The translations under genes were made by a program, and so were the position numbers. This document shows, one piece after another, positions 25,499 to 34,272 of a stretch of DNA of 64,000 bases. The stretch lies in the NCBI RefSeq assembly GCF_030819175.1, contig NZ_JAUTBJ010000002.1, positions 4,029,001-4,093,000 on the forward strand, given 5' to 3'. Each line of letters starts with the position of its first letter. The stretch's first letter is position 1. The stretch is from Sphingomonas sp. SORGH_AS_0879 (lineage in GTDB: Bacteria > Pseudomonadota > Alphaproteobacteria > Sphingomonadales > Sphingomonadaceae). The notes beneath the pieces were generated by a model. It was not told the DNA's origin. It made no database searches and saw only the letters and a list, made by a program, of their open reading frames with translations.

Positions 25499-26326
25499 AT
25501 GACCACGCCTACCCCGCCCCGCATCCTGATCGTCGCCGGTTCCGATTCCGGGGGCGGCGCGGGGATTCAGGCGGATATCAAGACGGTGGCGATGCTGGGC
25601 GGTCACCCGATGACCGCGATCACCGCGATCACCGCGCAGAACACGCTGGGCGTGCAGGCGAAGCATCCCGTGCCGACCGATATGGTGATGGCGCAGATCG
25701 ACAGCGTGCTGGCCGATATTGGCGCGGACGCGGTCAAGATCGGGATGATCGGATCGGCGCAGACCGCCCATGCGCTGGCCGACAGGCTGGAGGCGCTGGA
25801 CCTGCCGGTGGTGTTCGATCCGGTGATGATCGCGACCAGCGGCTCGGTCCTGGCGGACGACGACGTCATCGCCGCCTTTCGCCGCTTCCTGGCGCTGGCG
25901 ACCTTGTCCACGCCCAATCTGCCCGAACTCGCGGCGCTGGGTGGCGAGGCGATGGTCCGGCCCCAGACGCGCGCGTTGCTCGTCAAGGGCGGGCACGGCG
26001 AGGGGCCGGTGATCGAGGACCGGCTGGTGGAATCGCAGGGCGAACAGCGCTGGCAGCATCCCCGGCTCGACACCCGCTCGACCCATGGCACCGGCTGCAC
26101 GCTGGCGAGCGCGATCGCGACGGGGTTGGGCCAGGGCATGACGCTGGCCGATGCGGTGGACCGCGCCATCGCCTTCGTCCAGGCCGTACTCGCCGCCGCA
26201 CCGGGGCTGGGCCGGGGCCATGGGCCGATGGGACATGCGATGGGGATGGTCCCCTTCTATCACCTGCTCGCCGCGATCAGCCGCGAAGGCTGGGACGCCG
26301 CCGCCTTCGCCGCGCGTTGGGGGTGA
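25499..26326 (+). CDS. thiD: bifunctional hydroxymethylpyrimidine kinase/phosphomethylpyrimidine kinase
   Basis: A 275-residue ribokinase-fold enzyme of thiamine synthesis that phosphorylates HMP and then HMP-phosphate. Hallmarks: ILIVAGSDSGGGAGIQADIKT near the N-terminus, TAITAQNT, VKIGMIGS, VVFDPVMIATSGS, LLVKGGHG and the anion-hole/catalytic STHGTGCTLASAIA near residue 195. The C-terminal GHGPMGH segment is typical of alphaproteobacterial ThiD. It is followed by an R1 repeat and then rnhB on the same strand. Confidence 0.95.
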   Translation: MTTPTPPRILIVAGSDSGGGAGIQADIKTVAMLGGHPMTAITAITAQNTLGVQAKHPVPTDMVMAQIDSVLADIGADAVKIGMIGSAQTAHALADRLEALDLPVVFDPVMIATSGSVLADDDVIAAFRRFLALATLSTPNLPELAALGGEAMVRPQTRALLVKGGHGEGPVIEDRLVESQGEQRWQHPRLDTRSTHGTGCTLASAIATGLGQGMTLADAVDRAIAFVQAVLAAAPGLGRGHGPMGHAMGMVPFYHLLAAISREGWDAAAFAARWG

Positions 26327-26331
26327 TCCGA

Positions 26332-26458
26332 TCCTCCCCACTCGTGGGGAGGTGGCAGCCCGAAGGGCTGACGGAGGGGGGCTTCCGCATAGGATGCCTG
26401 TTGTGGAACGCCCCCTCCACCATGCTGCGCATGGTCCCCCTCCCCGTGCCGGGGAGGA
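26332..26458. repeat. R1 intergenic element, copy c
   Basis: Starts TCCTCCCCACTCGTGGGGAG, left half of the GTGGCAGCCCGAAGGGCTGACGG type, centre GCTTCCGCATAGGATGCC, right half of the GGTCCCCCTCC type, ends GTGCCGGGGAGGA. It lies six bases after the thiD stop and 40 bases before rnhB, inside a probable operon. Confidence 0.9.
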
Positions 26459-26498
26459 ATCTTGTCGGCGCGCACCCTCCACGATAAAGCCGCCCACC

Positions 26499-27095
26499 AT
26501 GGTCGACATCGGTTTTCCCACACCCTTATGCGGCGTGGATGAGGCGGGGCGCGGGCCGCTGGCGGGGCCGGTGGTCGCCGCCGCCGTCATCCTGCCGGAG
26601 CGCGATTGCCCCCAGGGCATCAACGATTCCAAGAAGCTGACCGAGAAGACCCGCGCGCGGCTGTGCGCCGAAATCCGCGGCTGTGCGGTGGTCGGGGTCG
26701 GCATCGTCCACCCGGAGGAGATCGACCGGCTCAACATCTATTGGGCGACGATGAAGGCGATGACGCTGGCGGTCGATGCGGTGGTGGATAGGCTGGGGTG
26801 TCACCCGGCGCATGTGCTGGTCGACGGCAACCGCCTGCCCAAATGGGGTTATGCCGCGACCCCGATCGTCGGTGGCGACGCCAAGTCGCTGGCGATCGGG
26901 GCCGCCTCGATCGTCGCCAAGCATGTTCGCGACGAGATGATGATCGCGGCGGCCCAGGAGTGGCCCGCTTATGGCTGGCACAGCAACAAGGGTTATGGCT
27001 CGGCGACGCATCTGGCGGCGCTGCGCGAACATGGCCCCACGCCGCTCCACCGCCGCAGCTTCGCGCCCGTGGCGCAATGTTACCTGGACCTCTGA
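26499..27095 (+). CDS. rnhB: ribonuclease HII
   Basis: A 198-residue enzyme removing RNA from RNA-DNA hybrids and single ribonucleotides from DNA. Catalytic motif GVDEAGRGPLAGPVVAAAVI (Asp and Glu near residues 14-15), then NDSKKLTEK, HVLVDGNRLP (Asp), IGAASIVAKHVRDEMM (Asp) and GYGSATHLAAL-x3-GPTPLHRRSF are all in place. The ATG at 26499 gives the standard start; the frame is open further upstream, but that extension reads through the R1c repeat. Flanked on both sides by R1 elements. Confidence 0.95.
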   Translation: MVDIGFPTPLCGVDEAGRGPLAGPVVAAAVILPERDCPQGINDSKKLTEKTRARLCAEIRGCAVVGVGIVHPEEIDRLNIYWATMKAMTLAVDAVVDRLGCHPAHVLVDGNRLPKWGYAATPIVGGDAKSLAIGAASIVAKHVRDEMMIAAAQEWPAYGWHSNKGYGSATHLAALREHGPTPLHRRSFAPVAQCYLDL

Positions 27096-27096
27096 A

Positions 27097-27225
27097 TCCT
27101 CCCCATCTTTGATGGGGAGGGGGACCGCGGCCGAAGGCCGTGGTGGAGGGGCATGGCCGGTCCGGCTCCGCCCCTCCACCATTGCTGATGCAATGGTCCC
27201 CCTCCCCAAGCAAGCTTGGGGAGGA
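27097..27225. repeat. R1 intergenic element, copy d
   Basis: Starts TCCTCCCCATCTTTGATGGG and ends CAAGCAAGCTTGGGGAGGA. Both halves are of the GGGGACCGC...GGTGGAGGGG type, enclosing a short palindromic centre (GGCCGGTCCGGCTCC). It begins one base after the rnhB stop codon. Confidence 0.88.
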
Positions 27226-27324
27226 TTTAGCGGCGGATTGAGTCGCCCTCACCACACCCCCCACTTGTTGGGGGCGAAGTTATCCACAACCCCAATATCT
27301 GCCACATGACCGCAACACGCGGCC
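27226..27324. other. upstream part of the ccrM leader
   Basis: No gene is seen. It contains one GANTC site (27240-27244) and a moderately AT-rich run (AAGTTATCCACAACCCCAAT near 27277). TTATCCACA matches a DnaA-box-like nonamer (consensus TTATNCACA), which is notable ahead of a cell-cycle methyltransferase gene, although one box is weak evidence. Confidence 0.4.
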
Positions 27325-27380
27325 GAATCTGGCGGATTCCCGCGAGTCGCGCGTGCGAATCGCCTCTTGACGACCGACTC
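27325..27380. promoter_or_regulatory. cluster of five GANTC (CcrM target) sites upstream of ccrM
   Basis: GAATC 27325-27329, GATTC 27335-27339, GAGTC 27344-27348, GAATC 27357-27361 and GACTC 27376-27380 lie within 56 bases, ending 46 bases before the ccrM start. At this base composition one site per several hundred bases is expected. In Caulobacter, methylation state of GANTC sites in the ccrM leader affects its transcription; a similar autoregulatory switch is the natural reading. Confidence 0.75.
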
Positions 27381-27411
27381 CTTCAGGGTGGATGCGAGGG
27401 TTCGAGGGTAG

Positions 27412-28566
<1,155 letters not shown>

Positions 28567-28572
28567 GAACCC

Positions 28573-28650
28573 GTCGCCCCAGCGCAGGCTGGGGCCTTTA
28601 TCGGCTGGAGAAGCGCGGCCTCCAGAGATCCCAGCCTTCGCTGGGATGAC
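28573..28650. repeat. R5 repeat (CCCAGCGCAGGCTGGGG / CCCAGCCTTCGCTGGGA)
   Basis: Two stem-loops face each other: CCCCAGCGCAGGCTGGGG at the left and ATCCCAGCCTTCGCTGGGAT at the right, separated by about 35 bases. It fills the gap between ccrM and folP and contains the rejected upstream folP ATG at 28646. The same unit design recurs with different bases in R6 (42507). Confidence 0.75.
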
Positions 28651-28678
28651 GAATGTCTTGAAAGCGATTCCCCCCGTC

Positions 28679-29734
28679 ATGCACCTGCGTCCCATCCAAT
28701 TCGTCGATACGCCGATCGGGCTGGAAGAGGGCAGCGTCGCGCGGCTGGCTGGTGGGATGCAGTGGTTCGCGGCCTATGAGGTGCGCGAAGGCACCACGCG
28801 CCGCATCGTCCCCGTCGCCCGGTTCCAGCAGGAACTGGGCGGCTCGTCCCGCGCCGAGGCGCTCCACGCCGCCATCACCGCCCCTCGCACGCCTTGGGTG
28901 ATGGGCGAACGCACCCTGCGTTTCGACCAGCCCCAGGTCGCGGCGATCCTGAACGTCACGCCCGACAGCTTCTCCGATGGCGGCAAGCATATCGGCGATC
29001 CGGCGGCGGCGGCGGACAGCGGCATGGTGATGGCCGCCCTGGGTGCCGCCGTCATCGACCTGGGCGGCGAGTCCACCCGCCCCGGCGCCGCCCCCGTCTG
29101 GGAAGGCGACGAGATCGCCCGCACCGCCCCCGTCATCGAACGACTGGCGAAAGGCGGCGCGCTGGTGTCGATCGACACGCGCAAGGCCGCCGTGATGGAG
29201 GCGGCGCTGGCGGCGGGCGCGGGCATCGTCAACGATGTCGCCGCGCTGCTCTGGGACGACCGCGCGCTGGAGGTGGTGGCCAGGGCGGGCTGTCCCGTCA
29301 TCCTGATGCACTCGCCCGACCCGGCCAAGGGCGGGCATGGCCGGGTCGGCTATGGCAATGTCCTGACCGAGGTCTTCGACTGGCTGGAGGCGCGGGTCGC
29401 GGCGGTCGCGGCGGCGGGCGTGCCCCGCTCGCACATCATGGTCGATCCCGGCATCGGCTTCGGCAAGTCGCTGGCCGACAATCTGGCGCTCATCAATGGC
29501 TTGGCGATCTTCCACGGCCTGGGCTGCCCGATCATGCTGGGGGCCAGCCGCAAGCGGATGATCGGCGCGCTGTCGAACGAAGCGGCGGTCGATATGCGGC
29601 TGGGCGGGTCGCTCGCGCTCGCGCTGAAGGGCGCGGAGGCGGGGGTGCAGTTGATCCGCGTCCACGACGTGGCCGAGACGGTGCAGGCATTGCATGTCTG
29701 GCGGGGCCTGCGCGACCAGGCCCTGATGGGATAA
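28679..29734 (+). CDS. folP: dihydropteroate synthase
   Basis: A 351-residue enzyme joining p-aminobenzoate to the pterin pyrophosphate in folate synthesis; target of sulfonamides. Motifs in order: AAILNVTPDSFSDGGKH, IDLGGESTRPGA, LVSIDTRKAAV, GIVNDVAAL, VILMHSPDP, IMVDPGIGFGKS, IMLGASRKRMIG and LIRVHDV. MHSPDP differs from the usual MHMQG-x-P but keeps the His. It is about 70 residues longer at the N-terminus than minimal FolP, as common in sphingomonads. ATG 28679 was preferred to 28646, which lies inside the R5 repeat. Confidence 0.95.
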   Translation: MHLRPIQFVDTPIGLEEGSVARLAGGMQWFAAYEVREGTTRRIVPVARFQQELGGSSRAEALHAAITAPRTPWVMGERTLRFDQPQVAAILNVTPDSFSDGGKHIGDPAAAADSGMVMAALGAAVIDLGGESTRPGAAPVWEGDEIARTAPVIERLAKGGALVSIDTRKAAVMEAALAAGAGIVNDVAALLWDDRALEVVARAGCPVILMHSPDPAKGGHGRVGYGNVLTEVFDWLEARVAAVAAAGVPRSHIMVDPGIGFGKSLADNLALINGLAIFHGLGCPIMLGASRKRMIGALSNEAAVDMRLGGSLALALKGAEAGVQLIRVHDVAETVQALHVWRGLRDQALMG

Positions 29735-29774
29735 CGCCCTCGCTTTTCGGGGTCCGAAAGCCCACATAGGGGCG

Positions 29775-30536
29775 ATGCTACGCCCCCAGCCCCAGATCAT
29801 CCGTGTCATCGACCTGGAGACGACCGGACAGGCCCCGCCGACCCACGGCGTGTGCGAGATTGGCTGGCAGGACGTGGCGCTGGGCAAGGACGGCCGCTGG
29901 GAACTGGAGGGCGAGGGCGGCAGCATCCTGGTCAATCCCGGCCGCCCCATCCCGCCGATCACGCAAGCCATCCACCATATCCTGGACGAACAGGTCGCCG
30001 ATGCGCCCTGGTGGCACGATGTCGCGCGCCGCGTGCTCGATCCCTGGCCCCGCCGCCTGGCGCTGGCCGCGCATCGCGCCGATTTCGAGCAGCAATATTG
30101 CACCCCGGCCATGACCCGGTCCGCCGACTGGATCTGCACCTGGAAATGCGCGTTGCGCCTGTGGCCCGACAGCCCCAGCTTCTCCAACCAGGTGCTGCGT
30201 TACTGGCGCAAGCCCGAGGGGCTGGTGCATGACCGCGGCCTGCCCATCCACCGCGCCTTTCCCGACGCCTATGTGACCGCGCACCATCTGCGCGACCAGT
30301 TGAACGAGGCGAGCCTGGCGCAGTTGCTGGAATGGTCGCGCAGCCCCGGCCTGTTGCCGCGCGTCCGCTATGGCCCCGATCGTGGCAAGGACTGGCGCGA
30401 GATCGAAGAGGAGTCGCTGATCGGCTTCCTCAGCGATCGCGATCCCGATGTCCGCTTCACCGCCGAAACCGAAATGGCGCGGCGGCGGGGCGGCGGCCAT
30501 GTCGGGCGACCCAGCCCGCAGGAACTGTTGCTGTAA
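29775..30536 (+). CDS. DEDDh-type 3'-5' exonuclease-like protein
   Basis: A 253-residue protein. Exo I motif VIDLETTGQ (Asp13, Glu15), an Exo II-like AAHRADFEQQYC around residue 100, and an Exo III-like HRAFPDAYVTAHHL near residue 158 (His and Asp) support the RNase T/DnaQ exonuclease fold. The last 60 residues (GKDWREIEEESLIGFLSDRDPDVRF) are typical of the sphingomonad exonuclease family homologues and not of DnaQ. It lies 40 bases after folP and may belong to that unit. Role in DNA or RNA trimming is inferred. Confidence 0.8.
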   Translation: MLRPQPQIIRVIDLETTGQAPPTHGVCEIGWQDVALGKDGRWELEGEGGSILVNPGRPIPPITQAIHHILDEQVADAPWWHDVARRVLDPWPRRLALAAHRADFEQQYCTPAMTRSADWICTWKCALRLWPDSPSFSNQVLRYWRKPEGLVHDRGLPIHRAFPDAYVTAHHLRDQLNEASLAQLLEWSRSPGLLPRVRYGPDRGKDWREIEEESLIGFLSDRDPDVRFTAETEMARRRGGGHVGRPSPQELLL

Positions 30537-30601
30537 CTGCTGGCGCAACCACGACTTAACCGGACTGGCGTCGATGCCCGCGCTTCGATAAGGCATGGAT
30601 C

Positions 30602-32104
30602 ATGCAGGGCGTCGATACCGCATCCACGGCTGAAAATCCGATTGGCCGCATCCTGATCGCCGCCATGGCGACGGGCTTCATCGCGTTGCTCGTCGCGGCG
30701 GTGGCGGCGGCTTACGCGATCCGTCAGGGCAACCGGCATACCGACTGGGTCATCCACACCTATCGCGTCGAAAGCGTCCTGACCGAGGCGCGGCGACTGG
30801 CCGAGCAGCAGGAGACGGCGCGGCGCGGCTATATGCTGGCGGGCACCCCGGCCTTTCTCGCCAGCTTCGAGCGCGCCCATGCCGCACTGGTCCCCCGGAT
30901 CGCCGAACTCCGCCACCTGACCGCCGACAATGCGCGCCAACAGGCACCGATGAACGGCGTCGTCCAGCAACTGGCCGAGATCGAGCGATCGCAGCGCGCG
31001 ACCAACGAACTGGTCCGCCAGGGCCGTGGGGCCGAGGCGTTGCGCCATTTCCGCGCGGATAGCGGCCTACAGCGAATGGCCGGACTCCGCGCGATCTTCG
31101 AGACGATGGCGCAGGAGGAACGCCGCCTGCTCGCGCTTCGCGATGCCGAACAGATCGCCAGCCGCCGGACCTTCTCCATCGTGGTGACGGTGGCGGGGCT
31201 GCTCTTCGTGCTGGTGTCGGTGGTGTCGTTCCTGACCGTGCGCCGTTACACCGCCGACCTGCACCGGTCGCGCACCGCGCTGGCGGGCCTCAACGCCACG
31301 CTGGAGGAACAGGTGCACGAACGCACCGCCGACCTCGCTCTGGCGAACGAGGAAATTCAACGCTTCGCCTATATCGTCAGCCACGACCTGCGCTCGCCGC
31401 TGGTCAATGTGATGGGCTTCACGGCCGAACTGTCCGCCGCGACCCAGCCGCTGTCCGACCTGATCGACCGGGCCGAGGCGGAAGCACCGCATATCGTGAC
31501 CGAGGAGGAGGCACGCCTGGCCGCGCGCGAGGATCTGCCCGAGGCGATCGGTTTCATCCGCACCTCCACCGCCAAGATGGACCGGTTGATCAACGCCATC
31601 CTGAAGCTCAGCCGCGAAGGCCGCAGGGTGCTCGCGCCCGAGATGATCGCGCTCGACCAATTGGTGGAGCAGATCACCGATTCGATCCGCCACGTCATCG
31701 ACGATCGCGGCGTCACCCTGACCATCGAACGCCCCATGCCGGTGATCGTCAGCGACCGGGTCGCACTGGAGCAGATTCTGTCCAACCTGATCGAGAATGC
31801 GACCAAATACCGCCACCCGACCCGCCCCGCCGAGGTCCATGTCTCCGCCTCCGAAACGCCGGGCCGCGTCATCGTCGCGATCCGCGACAATGGCCGGGGC
31901 ATCGACCCGCGCGACCATCAGCGCATCTTCGACCTGTTCCGCCGCTCGGGGCAGCAGGACCAGCCGGGCGAGGGCATCGGCCTCGCGCATGTCCGCGCGC
32001 TCGCCTATCGGCTGGGCGGCACGATTTCGGTCGAATCCCAACTGGGTGAAGGCGCGACCTTCTTCCTTTCGCTACCCCCCACCCTTTCCATTGAAGGCGC
32101 CTGA
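30602..32104 (+). CDS. CHASE3-domain membrane sensor histidine kinase
   Basis: A 500-residue kinase. Transmembrane helix 1 is about residues 18-40, the CHASE3 extracellular sensor about 45-188 (it contains QQETARRGYMLAGTPAFL, the usual CHASE3 signature) and helix 2 about 192-213. A coiled coil (LEEQVHERTADLALANEEIQRF) leads to the HisKA domain with His261 (IVSHDLRSPL). The ATPase domain has LIENATKYRHP (N), IRDNGRGID (G1) and GEGIGLAHVRAL (G2). It is of the phytochrome-associated subclass that signals to Rcp1-like regulators, exactly the type encoded next. The stop is followed directly by the next start. Confidence 0.93.
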   Translation: MQGVDTASTAENPIGRILIAAMATGFIALLVAAVAAAYAIRQGNRHTDWVIHTYRVESVLTEARRLAEQQETARRGYMLAGTPAFLASFERAHAALVPRIAELRHLTADNARQQAPMNGVVQQLAEIERSQRATNELVRQGRGAEALRHFRADSGLQRMAGLRAIFETMAQEERRLLALRDAEQIASRRTFSIVVTVAGLLFVLVSVVSFLTVRRYTADLHRSRTALAGLNATLEEQVHERTADLALANEEIQRFAYIVSHDLRSPLVNVMGFTAELSAATQPLSDLIDRAEAEAPHIVTEEEARLAAREDLPEAIGFIRTSTAKMDRLINAILKLSREGRRVLAPEMIALDQLVEQITDSIRHVIDDRGVTLTIERPMPVIVSDRVALEQILSNLIENATKYRHPTRPAEVHVSASETPGRVIVAIRDNGRGIDPRDHQRIFDLFRRSGQQDQPGEGIGLAHVRALAYRLGGTISVESQLGEGATFFLSLPPTLSIEGA

Positions 32105-32548
32105 ATGAACGACCATCGCTCCGTGGGCATCGTCATGATCGAAGACGATGAAGGCCATGCCCGTCTGATCGAAAAGAATATCCGGCGCGCCGGTATCCTC
32201 AACGATATCCGTCACTTCACCGACGGCACCACCGCGCTCGACTATCTGTTCCACGCGCCCGATGGTCCGGCCAAGAACGGTCCGGCGCTGGTCCTGCTCG
32301 ACCTCAACCTGCCCGACATGAGCGGCACCGACATTCTGGCCAAGATCAAGGAGGAGGGCAGCCCGCTCCGCCGCGCGCCCGTCGTCGTGCTGACCACCAC
32401 CGACGACAAGGTGGAGATCCAGCGCTGCTATGATCTGGGCTGCAACGTCTACATCACCAAGCCGGTCAATTACGAGAATTTCGCCCAGGCGATCCGCCAG
32501 CTCGGCCTGTTCCTGTCGGTGATCCAGGTGCCCGAGGTCGAGGGCTGA
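32105..32548 (+). CDS. Rcp1-like single-domain response regulator
   Basis: A 147-residue receiver. Asp pair in MIEDDEGHA (13-15), phospho-acceptor Asp66 (VLLDLNLPDMSG), Thr in VVVLTTTDD and Lys in YITKPVNYENF are present. The extended loop after helix 2 (FHAPDGPAKNGPA) is characteristic of Rcp1-type regulators that pair with phytochrome and CHASE3 kinases. It begins at the base after the upstream kinase gene. With no output domain, it presumably passes the phosphoryl group on or contacts another protein. Confidence 0.93.
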   Translation: MNDHRSVGIVMIEDDEGHARLIEKNIRRAGILNDIRHFTDGTTALDYLFHAPDGPAKNGPALVLLDLNLPDMSGTDILAKIKEEGSPLRRAPVVVLTTTDDKVEIQRCYDLGCNVYITKPVNYENFAQAIRQLGLFLSVIQVPEVEG

Positions 32549-32561
32549 GTCCCCCGCCGCG

Positions 32562-33596
32562 ATGCCGAGCACGACGTCCCCGCATATCCTTTACATCGAT
32601 GACGACGACGCGCTGCGCCGGCTGGTGTCGCGCGCGCTGAGTCGGCACGGCTATACGGTCGCCAGTGCGGCGTCGGGGGCCGAAGGTATCGCGATGGCGG
32701 CGCAAGGCGGCTTCGATCTGGTCGCGGTCGACCATTATATGCCGGGCATGGACGGGCTGGAGGCGCTGGCCGCGATCACCGCGCTGCCCGATCCGCCGCC
32801 CGTCGTCTATGTGACGGGCTCGGACGAGGGGCGGATCGCCGTCGCCGCGCTGAAGGCCGGGGCGGCCGACTATGTGGTGAAGACGGTCGGCGAGGATTTC
32901 TTCGACCTGCTGTCGGCCAGTTTCGAACAGGTGCTCGACCGGACCCGGCTGGAACGCGCCAAGGCGGCGGCGGAAACCGAATTGCGCGCCTCCAACGCGC
33001 GGCTGGAGGCGATGCTGAGCGAGGTGAACCACCGCGTCGCCAACTCGCTGCAACTCGTCTCGGCGATGATCGGGTTGCAGAAGGGCGTGCTCGACGATGC
33101 CCATGCCCGCGAGGCGTTGGAGGACACCCAGCGTCGCATCCGCGCCATCGCGCAGGTGCACCGGCGGCTCTATACCGCCAACGATGTGGAGCAGGTCGAC
33201 TTGCGCGACTATCTGGGTGCGCTGGTCGAGGAACTGGCCGAAAGTTGGTCGAGCGACGCCCGCCCGCGCACCCTGACCCTATCCGCCGAACCGATCCGGG
33301 TGAAGACCGACCGCGCGGTGTCGATCGGGGTGATCGTGACCGAGTTGGTCACCAATGCCTGCAAATACGCCTATCCCGATGGCGGGGGCGAGGTGCGCAT
33401 CACCGTCCGCGAGGCAGAGGGGCAGTGCGTGCTGATCGTCGAGGATGACGGTTGCGGCATGACCGAGAACCAGCAGCCCAAGGGCACCGGCCTGGGCGCG
33501 AAGCTGATCCGCGCGATGGCGCAGAGCTTGCAGACGGCGGTGGAATATGATCCGGCCCACCGGGGGGTGCGGGCGATGTTGCGGATGGCGGTTTAA
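32562..33596 (+). CDS. receiver-HisKA_2 hybrid histidine kinase
   Basis: A 344-residue soluble protein. N-terminal receiver (about 7-125) with Asp13-Asp14, phospho-acceptor Asp57 (AVDHYMPGMDG), Thr in VYVTGSDEG and Lys in VVKTVGED. A coiled linker leads to a HisKA_2 domain, His157 in LSEVNHRVANSLQLVSAMI. The ATPase domain has VTELVTNACKYAYPDG and VEDDGCGMTENQQPKGTGLG. The order receiver-then-kinase without a sensor means its input is phosphorylation, probably from the CHASE3 kinase two genes upstream. This makes the three genes a likely phosphorelay. Output partner not encoded here. Confidence 0.92.
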   Translation: MPSTTSPHILYIDDDDALRRLVSRALSRHGYTVASAASGAEGIAMAAQGGFDLVAVDHYMPGMDGLEALAAITALPDPPPVVYVTGSDEGRIAVAALKAGAADYVVKTVGEDFFDLLSASFEQVLDRTRLERAKAAAETELRASNARLEAMLSEVNHRVANSLQLVSAMIGLQKGVLDDAHAREALEDTQRRIRAIAQVHRRLYTANDVEQVDLRDYLGALVEELAESWSSDARPRTLTLSAEPIRVKTDRAVSIGVIVTELVTNACKYAYPDGGGEVRITVREAEGQCVLIVEDDGCGMTENQQPKGTGLGAKLIRAMAQSLQTAVEYDPAHRGVRAMLRMAV

Positions 33597-33610
33597 GGCC
33601 AAACGACAAA

Positions 33611-33718
33611 TCTCCCCTCCCGTAAACGGGAGGGGCCGGAGGAGGGCATGGAGTCTCGCAGAGACCGGCACCCATGGCCGTCGCCCCTCCCCAACCCCTC
33701 CCCTACCGGGAGAGGGGC
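33611..33718. repeat. R3 repeat, copy a
   Basis: CTCCCGTAAACGGGAGGGG on the left and CCCCTCCCCTACCGGGAGAG on the right form two inward-facing hairpin units. Near the middle is a short stem GTCTC-GCA-GAGAC (about 33653-33665), which includes a GAGTC site. The element separates the convergent receiver-kinase and YagU-like genes. Confidence 0.8.
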
Positions 33719-33719
33719 T

Positions 33720-34226
33720 TTACGCCACCCGCACCGCCAACCGCCGCACACCCTCCAGCACCAATCCGAACACCACATGCGACGCCGCGCTATAGCCATG
33801 GGTCGCGACCGGCGTATCCTGCGGCGCAGGGCCCCAACCAAAGGCGGGCACCGCGACATCATCCACCGCCAGCATCGTCGCCAGCCCGAACGGCACGCCC
33901 AGCCCCAGCGCCGCCTCGGGCCGTTCATGGGTGAGCACGCCGTACAGGCCGCCGAGCGCCGCACCGGTCGCATAGTGAACCACCGAACCGGCGGTTTCGC
34001 GATATTTCTGGGTCACCGGCTCGCCGGTCGTCGCCTTGGCGAGCGTGTCGGCGGCCTTCACCGTGGCGGGATCGTCATTGCTGCCGCTCTGCCCGAACGC
34101 CCCGGCGGCCAGTGTCTGAAACTGGTTCATCGCCAGCGCGGCGACCAGCCCGCCGACCACGCCGACGCCGATCGCCCATCCCAGGCCCTGCTTCGTCTCC
34201 ACCATGCGCGCCGCTCCTATTGCCAT
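33720..34226 (-). CDS. YagU/DUF1440 family membrane protein
   Basis: A 168-residue protein with about four hydrophobic segments: GWAIGVGVVGGLVAALAMNQF, HYATGAALGGLYGVL, ALGLGVPFGLATML and a C-terminal SAASHVVFGLVLEGVRRLAV. The order and the DVAVPAFGWGPAP loop match DUF1440/YagU, an inner-membrane family linked in E. coli to acid tolerance. The ATG at 34226 was chosen because GAGGAG lies four bases upstream; ATGs at 34268 and 34205 are alternatives. Function in this organism is unknown. Confidence 0.75.
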   Translation of the reverse strand: MAIGAARMVETKQGLGWAIGVGVVGGLVAALAMNQFQTLAAGAFGQSGSNDDPATVKAADTLAKATTGEPVTQKYRETAGSVVHYATGAALGGLYGVLTHERPEAALGLGVPFGLATMLAVDDVAVPAFGWGPAPQDTPVATHGYSAASHVVFGLVLEGVRRLAVRVA

Positions 34227-34272
34227 GTCGCTCCTCAACGGGCCGACCGGCTGAGAGTTCAGCGCCAAGGCG

